Assembly: GCA_026182355.1 (NCBI GenBank)
Contig: JAPFBL010000234.1
Location: forward strand, 496,001-560,000
Direction of reading: 5' to 3'
From: Hermatobates lingyangjiaoensis
Lineage: Eukaryota > Arthropoda > Insecta > Hemiptera > Hermatobatidae
DNA: 64,000 nt
Part shown: positions 1 through 11,165 of the stretch, piece after piece
How positions within the stretch are numbered: position 1 is the first letter of the stretch
Layout: each line of letters opens with the position of its first letter
Made by a program: the position numbers and the translations under genes
Notes under the pieces: model-generated
What the model was told of the DNA's origin: nothing
The model's input: only the letters and a program-made list of their open reading frames with translations
The model's database searches: none

Positions 1-238
1 AAAAAAAATATTGTACTTGCTCCCTTTTGTACTAAAGTACCCCAGCAGTTAGCTTCAACACCTCCAAGAAGCTCAGCACTTTTGCTGGATCTAGTAGTAA
101 AAGTTTTTCTATGTTTTTGTTGAGTGTCCCGAAGCACCTACCTCTGTCTAACAAAGTTGCCTTACAGTCAGTAAGCAGGTGCAACGGTGTTTCTTTCCCT
201 CTGCAGTATCTGAACAAACCGTCATTGATAATGTCCAT
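1..238 (-). pseudogene. 3' end of a LINE ORF2 (tail after RT)
   Basis: Read on the minus strand this encodes the last part of a non-LTR retrotransposon protein. Around residues 8-25 is a short Cys/His cluster of the type C-R-x-K-E-T-P-x-H-L-L-x-x-C, which in LINE ORF2 proteins follows the reverse transcriptase. It is followed by a Leu/Pro-rich ending (LLLLDPAKVLSFL). The reverse transcriptase itself lies outside the window or is lost. It abuts a Helitron remnant in the same orientation. The clade (R1, Jockey or related) cannot be decided from this tail. Confidence 0.55.
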
Positions 239-279
239 TCAGGCTCCCTACTTTTCGGGAGAAAGTAACTTCCTTTCTC

Positions 280-1085
280 CTTCTTCGGGTTTTTACTCAT
301 GAGCAGGCAGTCCAGAAGCAGTCACGGAGTCAAGAAATTCAGTTGGATAATCAACTGCTTCCTTATCACTAATCACTCGCTTTTCTGATTTGAGAGTTCT
401 TTCCCCAGATTAATACAGCGTAAGAACTTGTTTTTTGATTTTTCCTGCCGTTCATAGTAAGGCTTGAGAATTGTTTGTTCACAAAGCTATTTATTCTGAA
501 TAGATAGTACATATTGACCTCTGGGAAACACCTTTCCAATCATCTCAAATACACAATGTATTCATATACGCAAATGAAATTAAAATGAACTAACAATACC
601 TAATTGATGCACCTGTATATTTTCAAAATAAACATGTCTATGAAGTTAGCAAAATACAGCTTAAAGGCCCATAACTTTGCTTCTGCACTGAATTATCAAT
701 CTATTCAGAGCCTATATTTAGGCGGAGTTAGGCATACACAAATCTAGTGTAAATGCTTCAGTTCGCTGTGTTTCATGATAGTTGAGTTTACTGACAAACG
801 TTTTTACTTTAAACGTACATAACTTCTACGTTGAATATTTAATCAATTCAGAGCTTATATTTTAAGTTAGACATACACAAATATACTGTCAAAGGTTCAG
901 CTTGATATGTCTAATAGTGGCTGATTTACTTGTGACAAAATTTTGCTGACAAACCGATAAACCTACAGAAATTCTTCTAAGGGTTGATTCGGTTTTTCAA
1001 ATGTTTGAAACGTAAAGAAAACTTGAAATGAGTCAGTTCTATGCAATGTACAGAAAAAATCATTCTTTTATGTATATAGATAAGC
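280..1085 (-). mobile_element. Helitron remnant, 5' part, minus strand
   Basis: Reverse-complemented, this matches the Helitron at 52150-53000 over most of its length. Shared pieces are the start near 1080, the stretch before CATTTCAAGTTTTC, two copies of an internal module (AAACTCAGC...GCTGAA...TTGTGTATG...CTAACTT), and a coding stretch ending in GLPAHE near 300. The coding stretch (LDS...GLPAHE) is the region just before the C-terminal end of a Helitron helicase. The copy breaks off at about 280, where LINE sequence begins, so its 3' end is missing. It is decayed and non-coding today. Confidence 0.65.
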
Positions 1086-1297
1086 ATATAATCTTAGATT
1101 AAAGAAACCCAAAACACACTACGAAATTTTGAAAACCATTCTTGTCAAAAGGATTCACTGAGAAGACAAGTCCACACAGAGTTCCTTAAGGAATTACTTC
1201 CTTAATAGTAATCCTCAAAACATGGTACTCATTTTCGTATATCTTCTGTGTATTTTCTCCCTGATTTGTTTTGTTTAGTTTATTGAATAATTTACAT

Positions 1298-1326
1298 ATT
1301 ATATATATATATATATATATATTATA
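1298..1326. repeat. (TA)n microsatellite
   Basis: Simple TA run at the edge of a PLE fragment. Comparable TA runs bound most PLE pieces in this window. Confidence 0.9.
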
Positions 1327-1339
1327 TATTAGTGTAATT

Positions 1340-1500
1340 AGGTAGCAATGTATGATAACTAAATATTACATGGAATATACAAGGAAATCTTTTGGTGATT
1401 TATTACACTTAGTACTAAATCAATGGAAGTGTGAGATCAGAAAACTCGAGAAGCTAAATCGAAAAATCATCCATAGAGAAATTCGTTATATTATATATAT
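1340..1500 (+). pseudogene. PLE reading-frame N-terminal fragment
   Basis: A short plus-strand stretch encodes W-K-C-E-I-R-K-L-E-K-L-N-R-K, the conserved helical opening seen in at least five other places in the window (for example 16562-16744, 23440-23570 and 45600-45765). It is read as the first part of a Penelope-like reading frame. It starts just after a (TA)n run and dissolves into TA/TTA repeats after about 50 codons. No reverse transcriptase follows. Confidence 0.45.
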
Positions 1501-2500
1501 AATAATTAGAATAAATAATATGTTAAAACAAAAGTTGTAATAATAATAATAATAATTATTATTATTATATCCTTATATCTTTTATATATATTTATATACT
1601 TTATTTATATATCTTTTTATATACATTATATCTTTTACCCTTGACACCTTAGTAAGAATAGTAATATTAACAAAAGGAAGACATTAATAAATACTGTATT
1701 TACTTACCATTTGAACATGTTTTTCATAAAACAAATTATTGAGAGAAATAAATTTTTTGATGATATCTCATTGGAAAGGTAATTAACTAATGAAACATAG
1801 ATCAGATAATGAAGTTGAAATGTAATTTTACTTTAATCAAAACATTGATTTGAAATATACTGTAACGATTGAGTTGAAATGATGTTCAATTATAAAATGC
1901 CATAATTCAAAGGAAACTTTAACTGTTGATTAATTCTGTAATCTTCTTTTGGCTTCAATTCAAAATATCCCAGATTTACTGAATTAATCTAATCACTTTT
2001 TCTAAAATTATTTGTAAAACAAGAAACTTTTTAATTGATTAACCCAATTATTTATTGAATTCATTATTAAAGTTTTAATAATTTATATGTGTAAGTTAGT
2101 TTGGTTGCTGTTATATGATTCCATGCTTTGATATTTCTTCTGGTTACTGATTCTGTGAATATTGGAATAGAGGGATTTTACCTTTTTAATTTAATTTTCT
2201 CTGGATTATCTCTCTTAAGGTGGAAAATCGTAAACTCTGATTCAATTTTCTAAGGAAATAATATTATAAACAAATTACAAATTCTGTGGAGCAAGATTTT
2301 ATTGATTCTAATATTATTTAAAATATCATTGTTAATATCAGAGTTTGTTATTAACAATATTTTTTAAAGAATTTATTATTGCAATGAAACAAACCTGGAG
2401 TTAATTACATTCTAATTATTACACAGCAAAATACAAATAATATAATGAACTGTTTTATTTTAATGTGGCTACTCTTTTTGCCATTTATAATAAAACTGTA
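1500..2500. other. AT-rich stretch, no gene seen
   Basis: TAA/TTA short runs at 1540-1570, then AT-rich sequence with no supported coding or repeat structure. Confidence 0.6.
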
Positions 2501-2514
2501 TATATATATATATT

Positions 2515-2810
2515 GGAACAAAAGGATTTCATATAAACACGTGAAATAACAATCAATGATCAAACCAATCAATGATCAATGAAAACCATGTTTTCCCATT
2601 TGTTATTGTGGTTTGATCATATATTGAAACAGAAAAACGATCCCAAGTGAACAACAAACGTTGCACAGCAAACTATAGTCATAGAAATAAAACACGAACA
2701 CACTTACTGTCTCTAATTTTGGGTTGAACCGTCATCAGGCGAGTTGAGATAGGGACACCAAGCGCACTTGCGAAGCGACGTCCGTTACAAGAGCCAGAAA
2801 AATGTAGATA
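2515..2810 (-). mobile_element. PLE pLTR fragments with ribozyme-like core
   Basis: Two pLTR subfamilies lie side by side. At 2525-2625 is the CACGTGAAATAACAATCAATGA subfamily (first 20 bases given by CACGTGAAATAACAATCAAT), which is repeated many times in the window, partly folded back on itself. At 2640-2810 is the subfamily with TCTCTAATTTT. On the minus strand, 2717-2738 reads CTGATGA-C-GGTT-CA-ACC followed by AAAA, with GT-rich sequence (CAGTAAGTGTG) downstream. A (TA)n run lies at 2498-2511. Confidence 0.6.
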
Positions 2811-3199
2811 TATATTTTTATATATATTTAAATATATAAATATATTTCAGTGGGTTATGAAAGTCAAAGTAACTCACTTTTAGTAGGCGAAGAAAAACAC
2901 ACCCGAAAGAGACTGCTAAAAGAAATAATACTCATTGGACAAACTGAAAACACTTGCAACTATACAACTGACATAGAAAAATGTAACCAAATTTACACAA
3001 ACATTTTTACATAATACAAAAAAACTAGGCAGACCCAGTAAAATATAATAATAAAGAAACCTCCAAAAAAACAAATAGTAACCTGCATGTGTTAGTCATG
3101 TATGTAAAGGAAGGTATGCTGCAACAGAAACAGATTTCCAAGGTAATCAAATATTGATCTCAATATTTATGAAATAATTGTAAAAGCAATAAAATAATA

Positions 3200-3445
3200 A
3201 AAAAAATATTCTTATGTCAATGTAAAAAAATCCATAGTCGTAATAACTGATATATTAATCAATTCCTCTCTGTTACTGTACATGTAAAATGTAATAAATA
3301 ACCAAATAGTAGTAATAGTAGTGCTAATTGTAAAACAATCAAGTTGTAGCCCTGAAGATGACATAAATATATGTTAAAACGTCGGCAAAAGGACTAGTTT
3401 CAAATCATTAGACCTCAACCCTCAAAAAAATTACATCATATAAAT
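3200..3445 (+). mobile_element. PLE terminal fragment with ribozyme-like core
   Basis: A plus-strand core at 3352-3379 reads CTGAAGA, then a stem ACATA/TATGT, then AAAACGTCGGC. It lies between AT-rich sequence and a (TA)n run at 3447-3482. The GAAACGT(C/T)GG type of ending recurs at 19915 and at 45781 (minus). Confidence 0.5.
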
Positions 3446-3450
3446 ATTAA

Positions 3451-3482
<32 letters not shown>

Positions 3483-3484
<2 letters not shown>

Positions 3485-3625
3485 CAATGATCAAACCACA
3501 ATAATAAATGGAAAAACAAGACTACGATCTTTCAACCGTAAGAAGCGGTCTTCATCAGAAAGAGGATAGAAATAGAAATAGAAATCAATGATCATTGATT
3601 GTTATTTCATGTGTTTATGTGAAAT

Positions 3626-3630
<5 letters not shown>
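3483..3630 (-). mobile_element. PLE pLTR, GATCAAACCACAAT subfamily
   Basis: Bounded on both sides by (TA)n runs (3447-3482 and 3630-3662). The minus-strand core at 3530-3558 is CTGATGA-A-GACCG-loop-CGGTT-GAAA. The remainder (GATCAAACCACAAT, GGAAAACAAGACTA) is the commonest pLTR of this window. Confidence 0.65.
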
Positions 3631-3660
<30 letters not shown>

Positions 3661-3665
<5 letters not shown>

Positions 3666-3760
3666 AGACTAATTTGAAAGTCACTATGAGAGCTTCATGA
3701 GAAGCACTTATTAGTCTTCTGTGTGGTAGATCTGCTCCTCAATAGGAAATGCCAATGAAG
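3661..3760 (+). pseudogene. PLE C-terminal coding remnant
   Basis: Just after a TA run, the phrase GAAAGTCAC..GAGAGCTTC..GAGAAGCACTTATTAGTCTTCTG matches, base for base in most places, the C-terminal codons of the PLE fragment at 57735-57800. There it encodes VTLRASEETLISLLGG, holding the second conserved Glu of the GIY-YIG domain. Only about 100 bases survive. Confidence 0.5.
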
Positions 3761-4345
3761 CAAACTTCTTTTTCGGAACTCTATTGTTCATATGCGCAAT
3801 CAATATGCCGAGTACTCCAGATTTAATATCTTGTAGTAGCTCTAGCTTCTTTAGTTTATACACTCTAGCAGTTATCTCAGACCTGTCACATGCTGTTTAA
3901 CCCTTCTCTGAGTTCTCTTATAATTTCATTTCACTTAGGATTGCAAATAAATGACACGAATAGTGCAGGCTTCCGACATTTCTTTAAAATTACAATTGCA
4001 TCTTGATAATGTTTAGCCATGCACCTTGGACCTCCTGTAAAAGAACTTGATAGTATTATTCGACTTTCAGACGGGTCTGCATCTCCTTTAAGCAATGCAT
4101 TTTGAAGTACCGAGTAAATTTTGGCTCTTATATTGTTTGGAGTATTTCTTAAATAATAAAGTCTACAATTCTAGACCTTTACGACCAACTTACACAGTCC
4201 TTCTAAAACAAACGGTTTCCACAGTGTCAAATGTTGGTAAGAGTCGTATAGTATTGCAGTTAGTGTCTCTCGTTTACTATTCAAAGATGCCAATCATTCT
4301 GACCATTGAGGAAAAAAATCGATACATCAATGGATCGTGAGACCA
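3700..4345 (-). pseudogene. Helitron Rep domain remnant
   Basis: On the minus strand, 4110-3930 reads LRAKIYSVLQNA, then SSSFTGGPRCMAKHYQDAI, then ALFVSFICNPK. This is the hallmark of the HUH-type Rep/nickase region of Helitron proteins (SFTGGPRYM...YQDA...PDLFVTFTCNP in the family). It continues to KLKKLELLQDIKSGVLG and ends near 3720. There are several stop codons and at least one frameshift, so it cannot encode a working Rep. The catalytic HUH histidines are not visible in the surviving part. It may be a different Helitron family from the copy at 52150. Confidence 0.75.
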
Positions 4346-5220
4346 TTGCGAGTCACTAAAAACCAACAGTAGCTGGGCATTATTTTCAACAGCTTTAAAT
4401 TTAGTAACTATCTTCCTTGAGGTATCATTACTAAACTCTTCATTTTCGGGTATTAGAATTACGACTTCATTACAGTTAGGAAGATTGATGGTGGTGTGTG
4501 TTCATGATTAGGCTTGTTATCCGTATGAATGCCAGTACTCATATTTGGAGGAATGTTATCATGATTAATCTATTCTCATATAGACAGGGGTGCTCGCAGA
4601 TTGGAATTATCAGATGCAAATCTTTCTTAGTGTAATGTGTAAAAATAGTTTTATCTTCCTTCGTTTATATTTTCTTTTCGAAAATATGCAACTTTCAATG
4701 ATGCAAATCTAGATTCAGTTTTTTAATTGGTTTTGTAGAAATATACTTGCAAAGATTACGGTGATTCAACAGGAATATTTCTTTTTTCAAATACACCCAA
4801 AATTACTTTTTTTTCAAAGTCAGTTATATTGTTCTTTCTGATAGTCATTAATGAAGCCCTCTAGTAGAGACTTGACTTGACAGAGAGAGCTACTCTTGCA
4901 TTTGTCTATGACAGCTGAGTTTTTACCTTTGTCAGGAAATTAGTTCATTTGTTCTATTTCATTTCCACCTAAATCTTTGAATTTTAGCTTTTTCTTATCT
5001 GTTAAAAAAACTGGTTCATATTTTCTTTTACATTAAAAAAACTTGCAATATCTGGCCTTGTAGGAGCTGATTCTCTGAATTCCTGCTGGGAATATACTAG
5101 TGAAACACCTATTGTATGCATGGAAAATCCTGTTAACAGCTGAGGCGATGGTTAATTCATAAACTATTAATTTGTCAGTTTGGTATGATTTGAACTTAGA
5201 ATCCAGCCAGCTCATACTTT
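4345..5220 (-). mobile_element. Probable upstream part of the same Helitron
   Basis: The minus strand here is upstream of the Rep remnant. It contains short open pieces such as VVILIPENEEFSND and WSHDPLMYRFF that could be the region preceding Rep in Helitron proteins, but the match is loose. A 60-codon open frame at 5033-5215 is not recognised. The assignment is mostly by continuity with 3700-4345. Confidence 0.35.
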
Positions 5221-5439
5221 AGCTTACAACCATTGTACAAATTCATATGGTTAAGTTGAAATGCTATAAACTTATACTTGATGGTTAAACAAATTAGAAA
5301 TAATTGTGTTACCCAACTTTTTATGAGCGTTCATTGTTTTGTTTTATTTTTATGAATGATCACAATGAGGAGCGTTGATTGGGATTCTAGGACACAAAAT
5401 TTTACATAACAGCGGAAACCTATCCCTCTTTCATCAATA

Positions 5440-6190
5440 ATCTCCTGCCTGGACTCCAAACTTTGCATTTTAATTTTAATATTATTCATCTCACTTTTGT
5501 GTACTTTTGCTGATGATACAGCAATCCTTTCTCGAAACCCTGACCCCACAATTTCCACAAATTTCCTCCAAGAACACCTAAATATCATTGAAGCCTGGCT
5601 GCAAAAGTGGCATTTCAATATTAATATAAATAAAAGTTTTCACGTAACTTTTACTTTTAAAAAAGCACCATGTCCCAATGTTACTATGAATAGCGCTCTC
5701 CTTCCAACGAGAGATGTGGTCAGGTACTTAGGGCTCTTCATTGACAAAAGACTAACTTGGAATACCCGACTAAAAAGACTTGACTTAAAACGACGATTTT
5801 TACTACTGTACAGACTTCTAGTGAAACACTCAAAATTGACGCTACATAACAAAGTACTACTATACAAAACATTACTGCGACCTGGACTTACGGACTTGAA
5901 CTATAGGGTTGTGCAAAACCTTCCAATATTCATAGAATACAATCATTACAATCTAGAATCCTCCACACTATCACAAATGCTCCGTATTACGTCAAAAACT
6001 ACACCCTTCATAAAGACTTAAAAATTCCATTCATCCAAAACCTTGCCTCTGATCGTTATAGGTCATTTCACAAGAACCTTTCCTCTCACCCAAATCTATT
6101 TGTACGAATCCTTGCTTCCTTCTCACCTTCCCAGAACCCACCAAGACGACTCAAGAGAAAATGGCCCAGGGATCTACTATTACAATAATA
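5440..6190 (+). pseudogene. Jockey-type LINE, RT 3' half
   Basis: The open frame from about 5497 to 6021 encodes the back half of a LINE reverse transcriptase. FADDTAIL near its start is the catalytic A/F-x-D-D box. Then come VVRYLGLFIDKRLTW and LLYKTLLRPGL, which are typical of the Jockey clade. After 6021 the frame shifts, and the C-terminal codons (IPFIQNLASDRYRSFH, then PPRRLKRKW) continue at 6022-6170. It ends in an A-rich stretch near 6200-6215. The 5' part is missing and the sequence before 5480 is not clearly RT. It is a dead, 5'-truncated copy. Confidence 0.8.
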
Positions 6191-6234
6191 TACTTAAAAA
6201 AGAAAAAAAAAACCAAAGTGAGAAGTTGAACTAG

Positions 6235-7000
6235 TGGGTTTCATTCTTTGCTCATGTTCATCGATGTCATTGTGTAATCTATTACTACATATGCGTGTTA
6301 CGCATAATATGCGTAGTATATATATTTCTAAATAAAGATGATAAAAATATTATTCATATGATTCTAATATTGTAAACTCATGAAATATTTATTCATAAAA
6401 CGGTAGCATTTAATAATGAATTTTAAGTTTTGAGAAATGACTTACAAATATTTCCCATATTGTTATACAAAATTAAAAAATACCTTTTCTGTACCCCACT
6501 ATTACCCAAAATCGTGGAGTTCTTAAACTGACAACGATAAAAATAACTAAACAAAGAATAAAATTAAAAATTAAACATGTAGAAAAAACAGGTTTTACTC
6601 TATTCTTATTTCAACATTATTAATATTTAATTTTCTACGACTGATGCCTCTTTTTGTTTATTTTCATCTATTTCTTTTTTTTCCTTCTCTCATTTCATAT
6701 CTTAATTATACTATTTACATCTATCTACCTTATTTCTGATTGGACAAGTTTTTGGCTGACCTGTCTGTTGTCTACCATCCTTTTGCCACTATCTTTTTCT
6801 CTTCTGGTTCCTCCTGATGGTTAAACCAAAAATTTGAAACGGCAAGTACATAAATTCAATTTGTTTGATCATTTGGTTTCCAAAGAGATAACCAGAAACT
6901 GTTCAATGAAGTAAAAAAAAATAAATTCATAGAAGAAAACATAAAACTATCTATGATATTTTTACATCCATTTCGACATTGTGAGCAGGATAAAAAGCGA
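6235..7000. other. AT-rich stretch, no gene seen
   Basis: No coding or repeat structure that can be supported. The stretch 6660-6830 is T/C-rich, resembling the pyrimidine-rich tails that precede PLE terminal motifs, and may be the 3' tail of the fragment at 7000-7160. Confidence 0.5.
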
Positions 7001-7160
7001 GCTGATAGAGTGACAAGGCATGATTTCTTAGCTTACCTTTCTAAAGACGTGCTTCTCTTCCTGATGACGACTGATGTCAAAATATCGTAGGATGTTATCG
7101 TATTTGTTTCTGTGTAATTTCCCTCCATGAATGTTTTACACTGATATAAAGCATACTAGT
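7000..7160 (+). mobile_element. PLE terminal fragment with ribozyme-like core
   Basis: The core at 7061-7082 is CTGATGA-C-GAC-TGAT-GTC-AAAATATCG. The same subfamily is repeated at 8150-8260 (core 8164-8184), with the shared downstream text TATTTGTTTCTGTGTAATTT and CATGAATGT. The spacing to the repeated copy is about 1.1 kb. Confidence 0.6.
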
Positions 7161-7865
7161 TTTTTTTTATTAATATAGACTAATTAAAATATAAATATTT
7201 TTTTTAGTTTATTAACTTTTTAGAACAGTATTAAAATTACAATTATTTATTATTATTATTATTGAAGCTGAATATGATTGAAAAAGTTGGAATTTCGTTT
7301 TCAATTTAGGAAATATATTAATTTCGTGGAAGCGTAATATTCCAGAGTTCTCAGTTGGTTGATGGAATTTCATTTGGCTTTATTAAGAGCATGTATTAAA
7401 CACAATACGTATTATATTGTGTTTAATAACAAAACCCTCTCCTCAATTCAAAGGAAAACCATGTACATGATAAAATAATTTACAATTAATTTCTATATAT
7501 AATTGGATTTTCATCAAATTACCACATTCCCTGTTTTAATAAAATAATTAAATGTAAATGAATCTATATTAATAGAATGTAATCCTTATGAAATCGAATT
7601 TCACATTCATCATACTCTTAATAAAAATAAATTCTAAATCCACTTAATGTTTGTTAAAGTTAACGAAGCTTTTTTAGTGATTGAATATGGCAGCAATAAT
7701 TAAATAATGATAGCGCAGGTTCAGAACTTGCAGGTATAATTCAATAATGACTTACTTTCTTAGGTAACATCATACTCTCAGTAACTCTACTGAATTCTTA
7801 CGTAAATTGCTCAATTTTAAGTAAATTATCAACATGTAATTCAATACTTAGTTGTAATTATCTTG
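7160..7865. other. AT-rich stretch, no gene seen
   Basis: AT-rich DNA with a TTA run at 7245-7262 and a short self-complementary piece near 7395-7430 (AACACAATA/TATTGTGTT). Nothing else can be supported. Confidence 0.6.
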
Positions 7866-7867
7866 TA

Positions 7868-8105
7868 CTATAAAAAGATTTCACATAAACACGTGAAACA
7901 ACAATCAATGATCAAACCACAATAAGAAATGGGAAAACAAGACTAAGATATTTCAACCGTAACAAGCGGTCTTCGTCAGAGTCAAAAACCAAAAATAAAA
8001 AACGTCAGAGTCAGTTGGATTTTTGACTCTGACGAACACTGCTTGTTACGGTTGAAAGATCTTTGTCTTGTTTTCCCATTTCTTATTGTGGTTTGATCAT
8101 TAATC
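7868..8105. mobile_element. Fold-back PLE pLTR pair
   Basis: Left arm: minus-strand core at 7951-7979 (CTGACGA-A-GACCG..CGGTTGAAA). Right arm: plus-strand core at 8029-8057. The arms are near-perfect inverted copies around a short spacer (7985-8010), each ending in the GATCAAACCACAAT / ATTGTGGTTTGATC box. Unlike most copies, no long TA run borders this one. Confidence 0.65.
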
Positions 8106-8149
8106 TTGTACTATGTTTACAAATCGATTTCCATGGAATTATATTAATG

Positions 8150-8260
8150 ACGTAGTTCTCTTTCTGATGAAGACTGATGTCAAAATATCGTAAAATGTCG
8201 TATTTGTTTCTGTGTAATTTCTCTCCATGAATGTCTTATACTGATATAAAGTATACTGGT
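8150..8260 (+). mobile_element. PLE terminal fragment with ribozyme-like core
   Basis: The core at 8164-8184 reads CTGATGA-A-GAC-TGAT-GTC-AAAATATCG. It is the same subfamily as 7061-7082. Confidence 0.6.
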
Positions 8261-9205
8261 TTTCATGATTTTTGCGCTACAGTTTATTGTTAGTTTCATA
8301 AGATAAAATAAATTAGGAGTTACAATAATTTATTCATCAAGAAGAATATATTTCGAATAAAGTTTTCTAAGTAAAGACCAGAATGTAAATGATTGGCCAG
8401 TCAACAGATACAGCTTACAGGCCGTAAGCTTTTCGCACTGGAAAGTGTGGTAAATACTTGTCTGCTGTTGTTTTCAAATTTATTGTGTGTCACATATTAA
8501 TTGAGTAATAATAAATTAAGTTATTAAGAAATAACTCTACCAGCGGTACTTTACCTGTAGCACATGTACAAATTAGTGATATAGAGTTACTGGAAAATAT
8601 TCATCAATTACCAGCCTACGAGAAAATATCATTTGTATTAATAATATATTAATACAAATATAAATTATATATTTATTCATAAATAAATATAAATTATTCA
8701 TAATCCCATTTTATGGGAAAATGGTGAAGTTCTACTCTAGAAAGGACAAATAAGATTAAGGTCGTTTCATTGGCAGGAAATAATATTAATGAAGACTGTA
8801 ATTTTTTGTAAGAATTACAGCAAAGCAACAAGATGAGGAGTGAATAACCTCTCAGCTCTTATCAAAAGGTTAGAGGTTACTTTACAAGAAGTAAAAAATC
8901 TTTCATCCCTTAAATATAGAAGAGTTAGTGTAAATTTAAATGGTATATATTCAGATATGTTAAGTTTTAAGTGATTAATATTTCCCCGTCTGTATTTGTA
9001 GATGCAAATTTATATTGTTTAAAAAAAATGTTTTTTGTTTCGTATCAATATCAATTTTACCGAAACATATGTTTAAATCATTTGTTTGTTGACGTATTTT
9101 ATAAACCTCTAATTTATATTCTCAAATGTAATAGTTCATTGTTTTTATATACAAAATTTCAGATTTCTGGAATATTTAAATTTATATTTTACATATTATA
9201 ACTAA
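8260..9205. other. AT-rich stretch, no gene seen
   Basis: Short open frames occur (8971-9201), but their composition is that of random AT-rich DNA. Confidence 0.5.
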
Positions 9206-9207
9206 AA

Positions 9208-9525
9208 ATATCAATGATCAAACCACAATATGAAATGGAAAAATAAGACTAAGATCTTTCAACCGTAACAAGCGGTCTTCGTCAGATTCAAAAACCCAAC
9301 TGTTGAGTTTTTGACTCTGACAAAAACCGCTTGTTACGGTTGATAGATCTTTGTCTTGTTTTCCCATTTCATATTGTGGTTTGACCATTGATCTAACTGT
9401 TGGGTTTTTGACTCTGACGAAAACCGCTTATTACGGTTGCTAGATCTTAGTCTTGTTTTTCTATTTCATATTTTGGTTTGATCATTGATTCTTATTTCAC
9501 GTGTTTATGTGAAATCTTTTTATCG
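9208..9525. mobile_element. Triple fold-back of PLE pLTR
   Basis: Three copies of the GATCAAACCACAAT subfamily. The minus-strand core is at 9257-9285, and plus-strand cores are at 9317-9344 (decayed) and 9414-9442 (decayed GAAA). Each copy is separated by the sequence encoding 'TTTTTGACTCTGAC'. The run ends with CACGTGTTTATGTGAAATC at about 9500-9520. Confidence 0.6.
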
Positions 9526-9547
9526 ATGAACTTAACATATTTATTTA

Positions 9548-9690
9548 GATGATACTGTTGGCACAGTGTCAACGTGTCTGATTCTGGAGAGGTAGATCCT
9601 GTGTTCAATACTCATTCTGGCCAGTGATTTTTCATGCGCGTGGGGGGGGGGGGGGGATGAATAAATCTGAGCACATCGTCCCTCAGAGAG
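9548..9690 (+). mobile_element. tRNA-derived SINE head
   Basis: An A-box-like piece (TGGCACAGTGTCAACG), a B-box-like piece (TGTTCAATAC) and the body phrase GAATAAATCTGAGCACATCGTCC match the SINE at 62253-62480. The copy is truncated and carries a G run at 9643-9656. Confidence 0.55.
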
Positions 9691-9814
9691 GATGATGTTA
9701 TGTGATCAGTTGGATGATGTTAAGTGTGGGTGTTGCAGAGCAAAAACCTTACATATTTTATGTCATGTTGTTTATTTTATATAGATTTACAACATTTATG
9801 GTAGAATTTTTCAT

Positions 9815-10140
9815 GTGTATAAATAAAAAGATTACGAGTTCGAGATTAACAAAGAGCAACACACAAAGTAGGGAAAAACACTTACAGACTCAAATTTTCG
9901 GGTAATCCGTCTTCTGGAGAAAAGAGAATGGGAGACCAAGCACGTTTTAGACGCAACGGCAAGTAGCCGTTACTTGCAGTTGCGTCTACAACGTACTTGG
10001 TCTCCCATTCTCTTTTCTCCTGAAGACGGATTACCCGAAAATTTGAGTCTGTAAGTGTTTTTCCCTACTTTGTGTGTTGCTCTTTGTTAATCTCGAACTC
10101 GTATTGTGTCCAGTTTGGATCGTATTTTGTTTTATCAGTG
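9815..10140. mobile_element. Fold-back PLE pLTR pair
   Basis: A large inverted repeat. The left arm, about 9835-9965, carries a decayed minus core at 9895-9915. The right arm, about 9972-10100, carries a plus core at 10020-10041 (CTGAAGA-C-GG-ATTAC-CC-GAAAA). Downstream of the plus core is GTCTGTAAGTGT. The right arm runs into a tail shared with 44490 (GTCCAGTTTGGATCGT). Confidence 0.7.
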
Positions 10141-11005
10141 AATAAAAAGATTGATATTTCAAGTTTAAATCAATTTTATAACCGACATTTCAGTTTTAAT
10201 TGATAACCTTTATAACAATACTGTGTGCTATTATATTGAAAAAAAAAAGAAATAAAAGAATATAAATAAAACAAAATTGAGGTTATGATACATTTTATAA
10301 TATACTAGGTCAAACTTTTGAAATATATGATTAATGCGATATTATTTTGTAAAATAACAGTTGCTTTTTTTTTTGTCTTGACCATAGGGTGTCACACAGA
10401 GTTGTAACTGATATTGACAAAGTTGGTTAGAAAATATGTTTTAGTTAAGGTTGAACTTTTTGAAGCATGGCAGGTGACAGTGATTAAACAAACACAATAT
10501 AAGGGCTGAAACGGTTTCAAACTAATGACGTTCTTGAGGCTAGGAATGCTCGAAGAAATGCCAGAGCGTTCTCCACAAATTTTCAAGTGATGGCAGAGCA
10601 GAATGTTAACTACCGAGTTTTTGCTGGAGTCAAAGTTTGATTTATTTCGTCTCTTATGTAGACAGATTTTTTTTTTAATAAATAGAAAAAACATAATATG
10701 TTTAAAATGTTTTAAGATTATAATTTACAATTTTATTATTAATAACACATTTTATGATAAAAAACTATTACTTGTATTTGATTCTGAAAAAAATTGTCTA
10801 GCTATTTTTAAAGAAGTAAGTACTAAAACAAATTAACATTGAATATAAATTTTACATATTAATTACCAATAACAGTTGTTTAGGAAAGTTAAGAAGTTAG
10901 AAAGGCATATGCAATACCACCCTCAACATTAAAAAAACATATGTAATTTAAAATATGATTAGTAATAACTATCTGTTGTTATTTTAGATGAGTATTTATT
11001 TACTT
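10140..11005. other. No recognised gene
   Basis: A minus-strand frame of about 100 codons (10392-10694) and a plus frame (10603-10836) are open. Neither resembles a family I know. The composition of the first is a little less AT-biased than its surroundings, so a decayed transposon or exon cannot be excluded. Confidence 0.4.
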
Positions 11006-11165
11006 CATAAGTTAGGTTAGGTTGCAGTGGCAGTCCCACAAGTGAGATTGGCAGAACATTGAACCTCTTTAATTTCGCAACAATGAATATTTTACATTCG
11101 GAATCCTAAATTTTGTCTCTCTCAAGTATCTTTAGAGTAGGGATCTTTATAAGTATCTAGGTTAT
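11005..11165 (-). mobile_element. SINE 3' half with TTAGG-like end, minus strand
   Basis: GGTTAGGTTGCAGTGGCAGT, CCCACAAG and, further on, AGTAGGGATCTTTA match the tail of the tRNA-derived SINE, whose other copies are at 14632-14960 (plus), 32716-32895 (minus) and 51571-51660 (minus). On the element's own strand the tail ends in CCTAACCTAA. Confidence 0.6.

Noticed and set aside
10392..10836. Possible host exon with 100-codon frames.
   Set aside because: No family match and no splice context. Kept only as an unassigned region.
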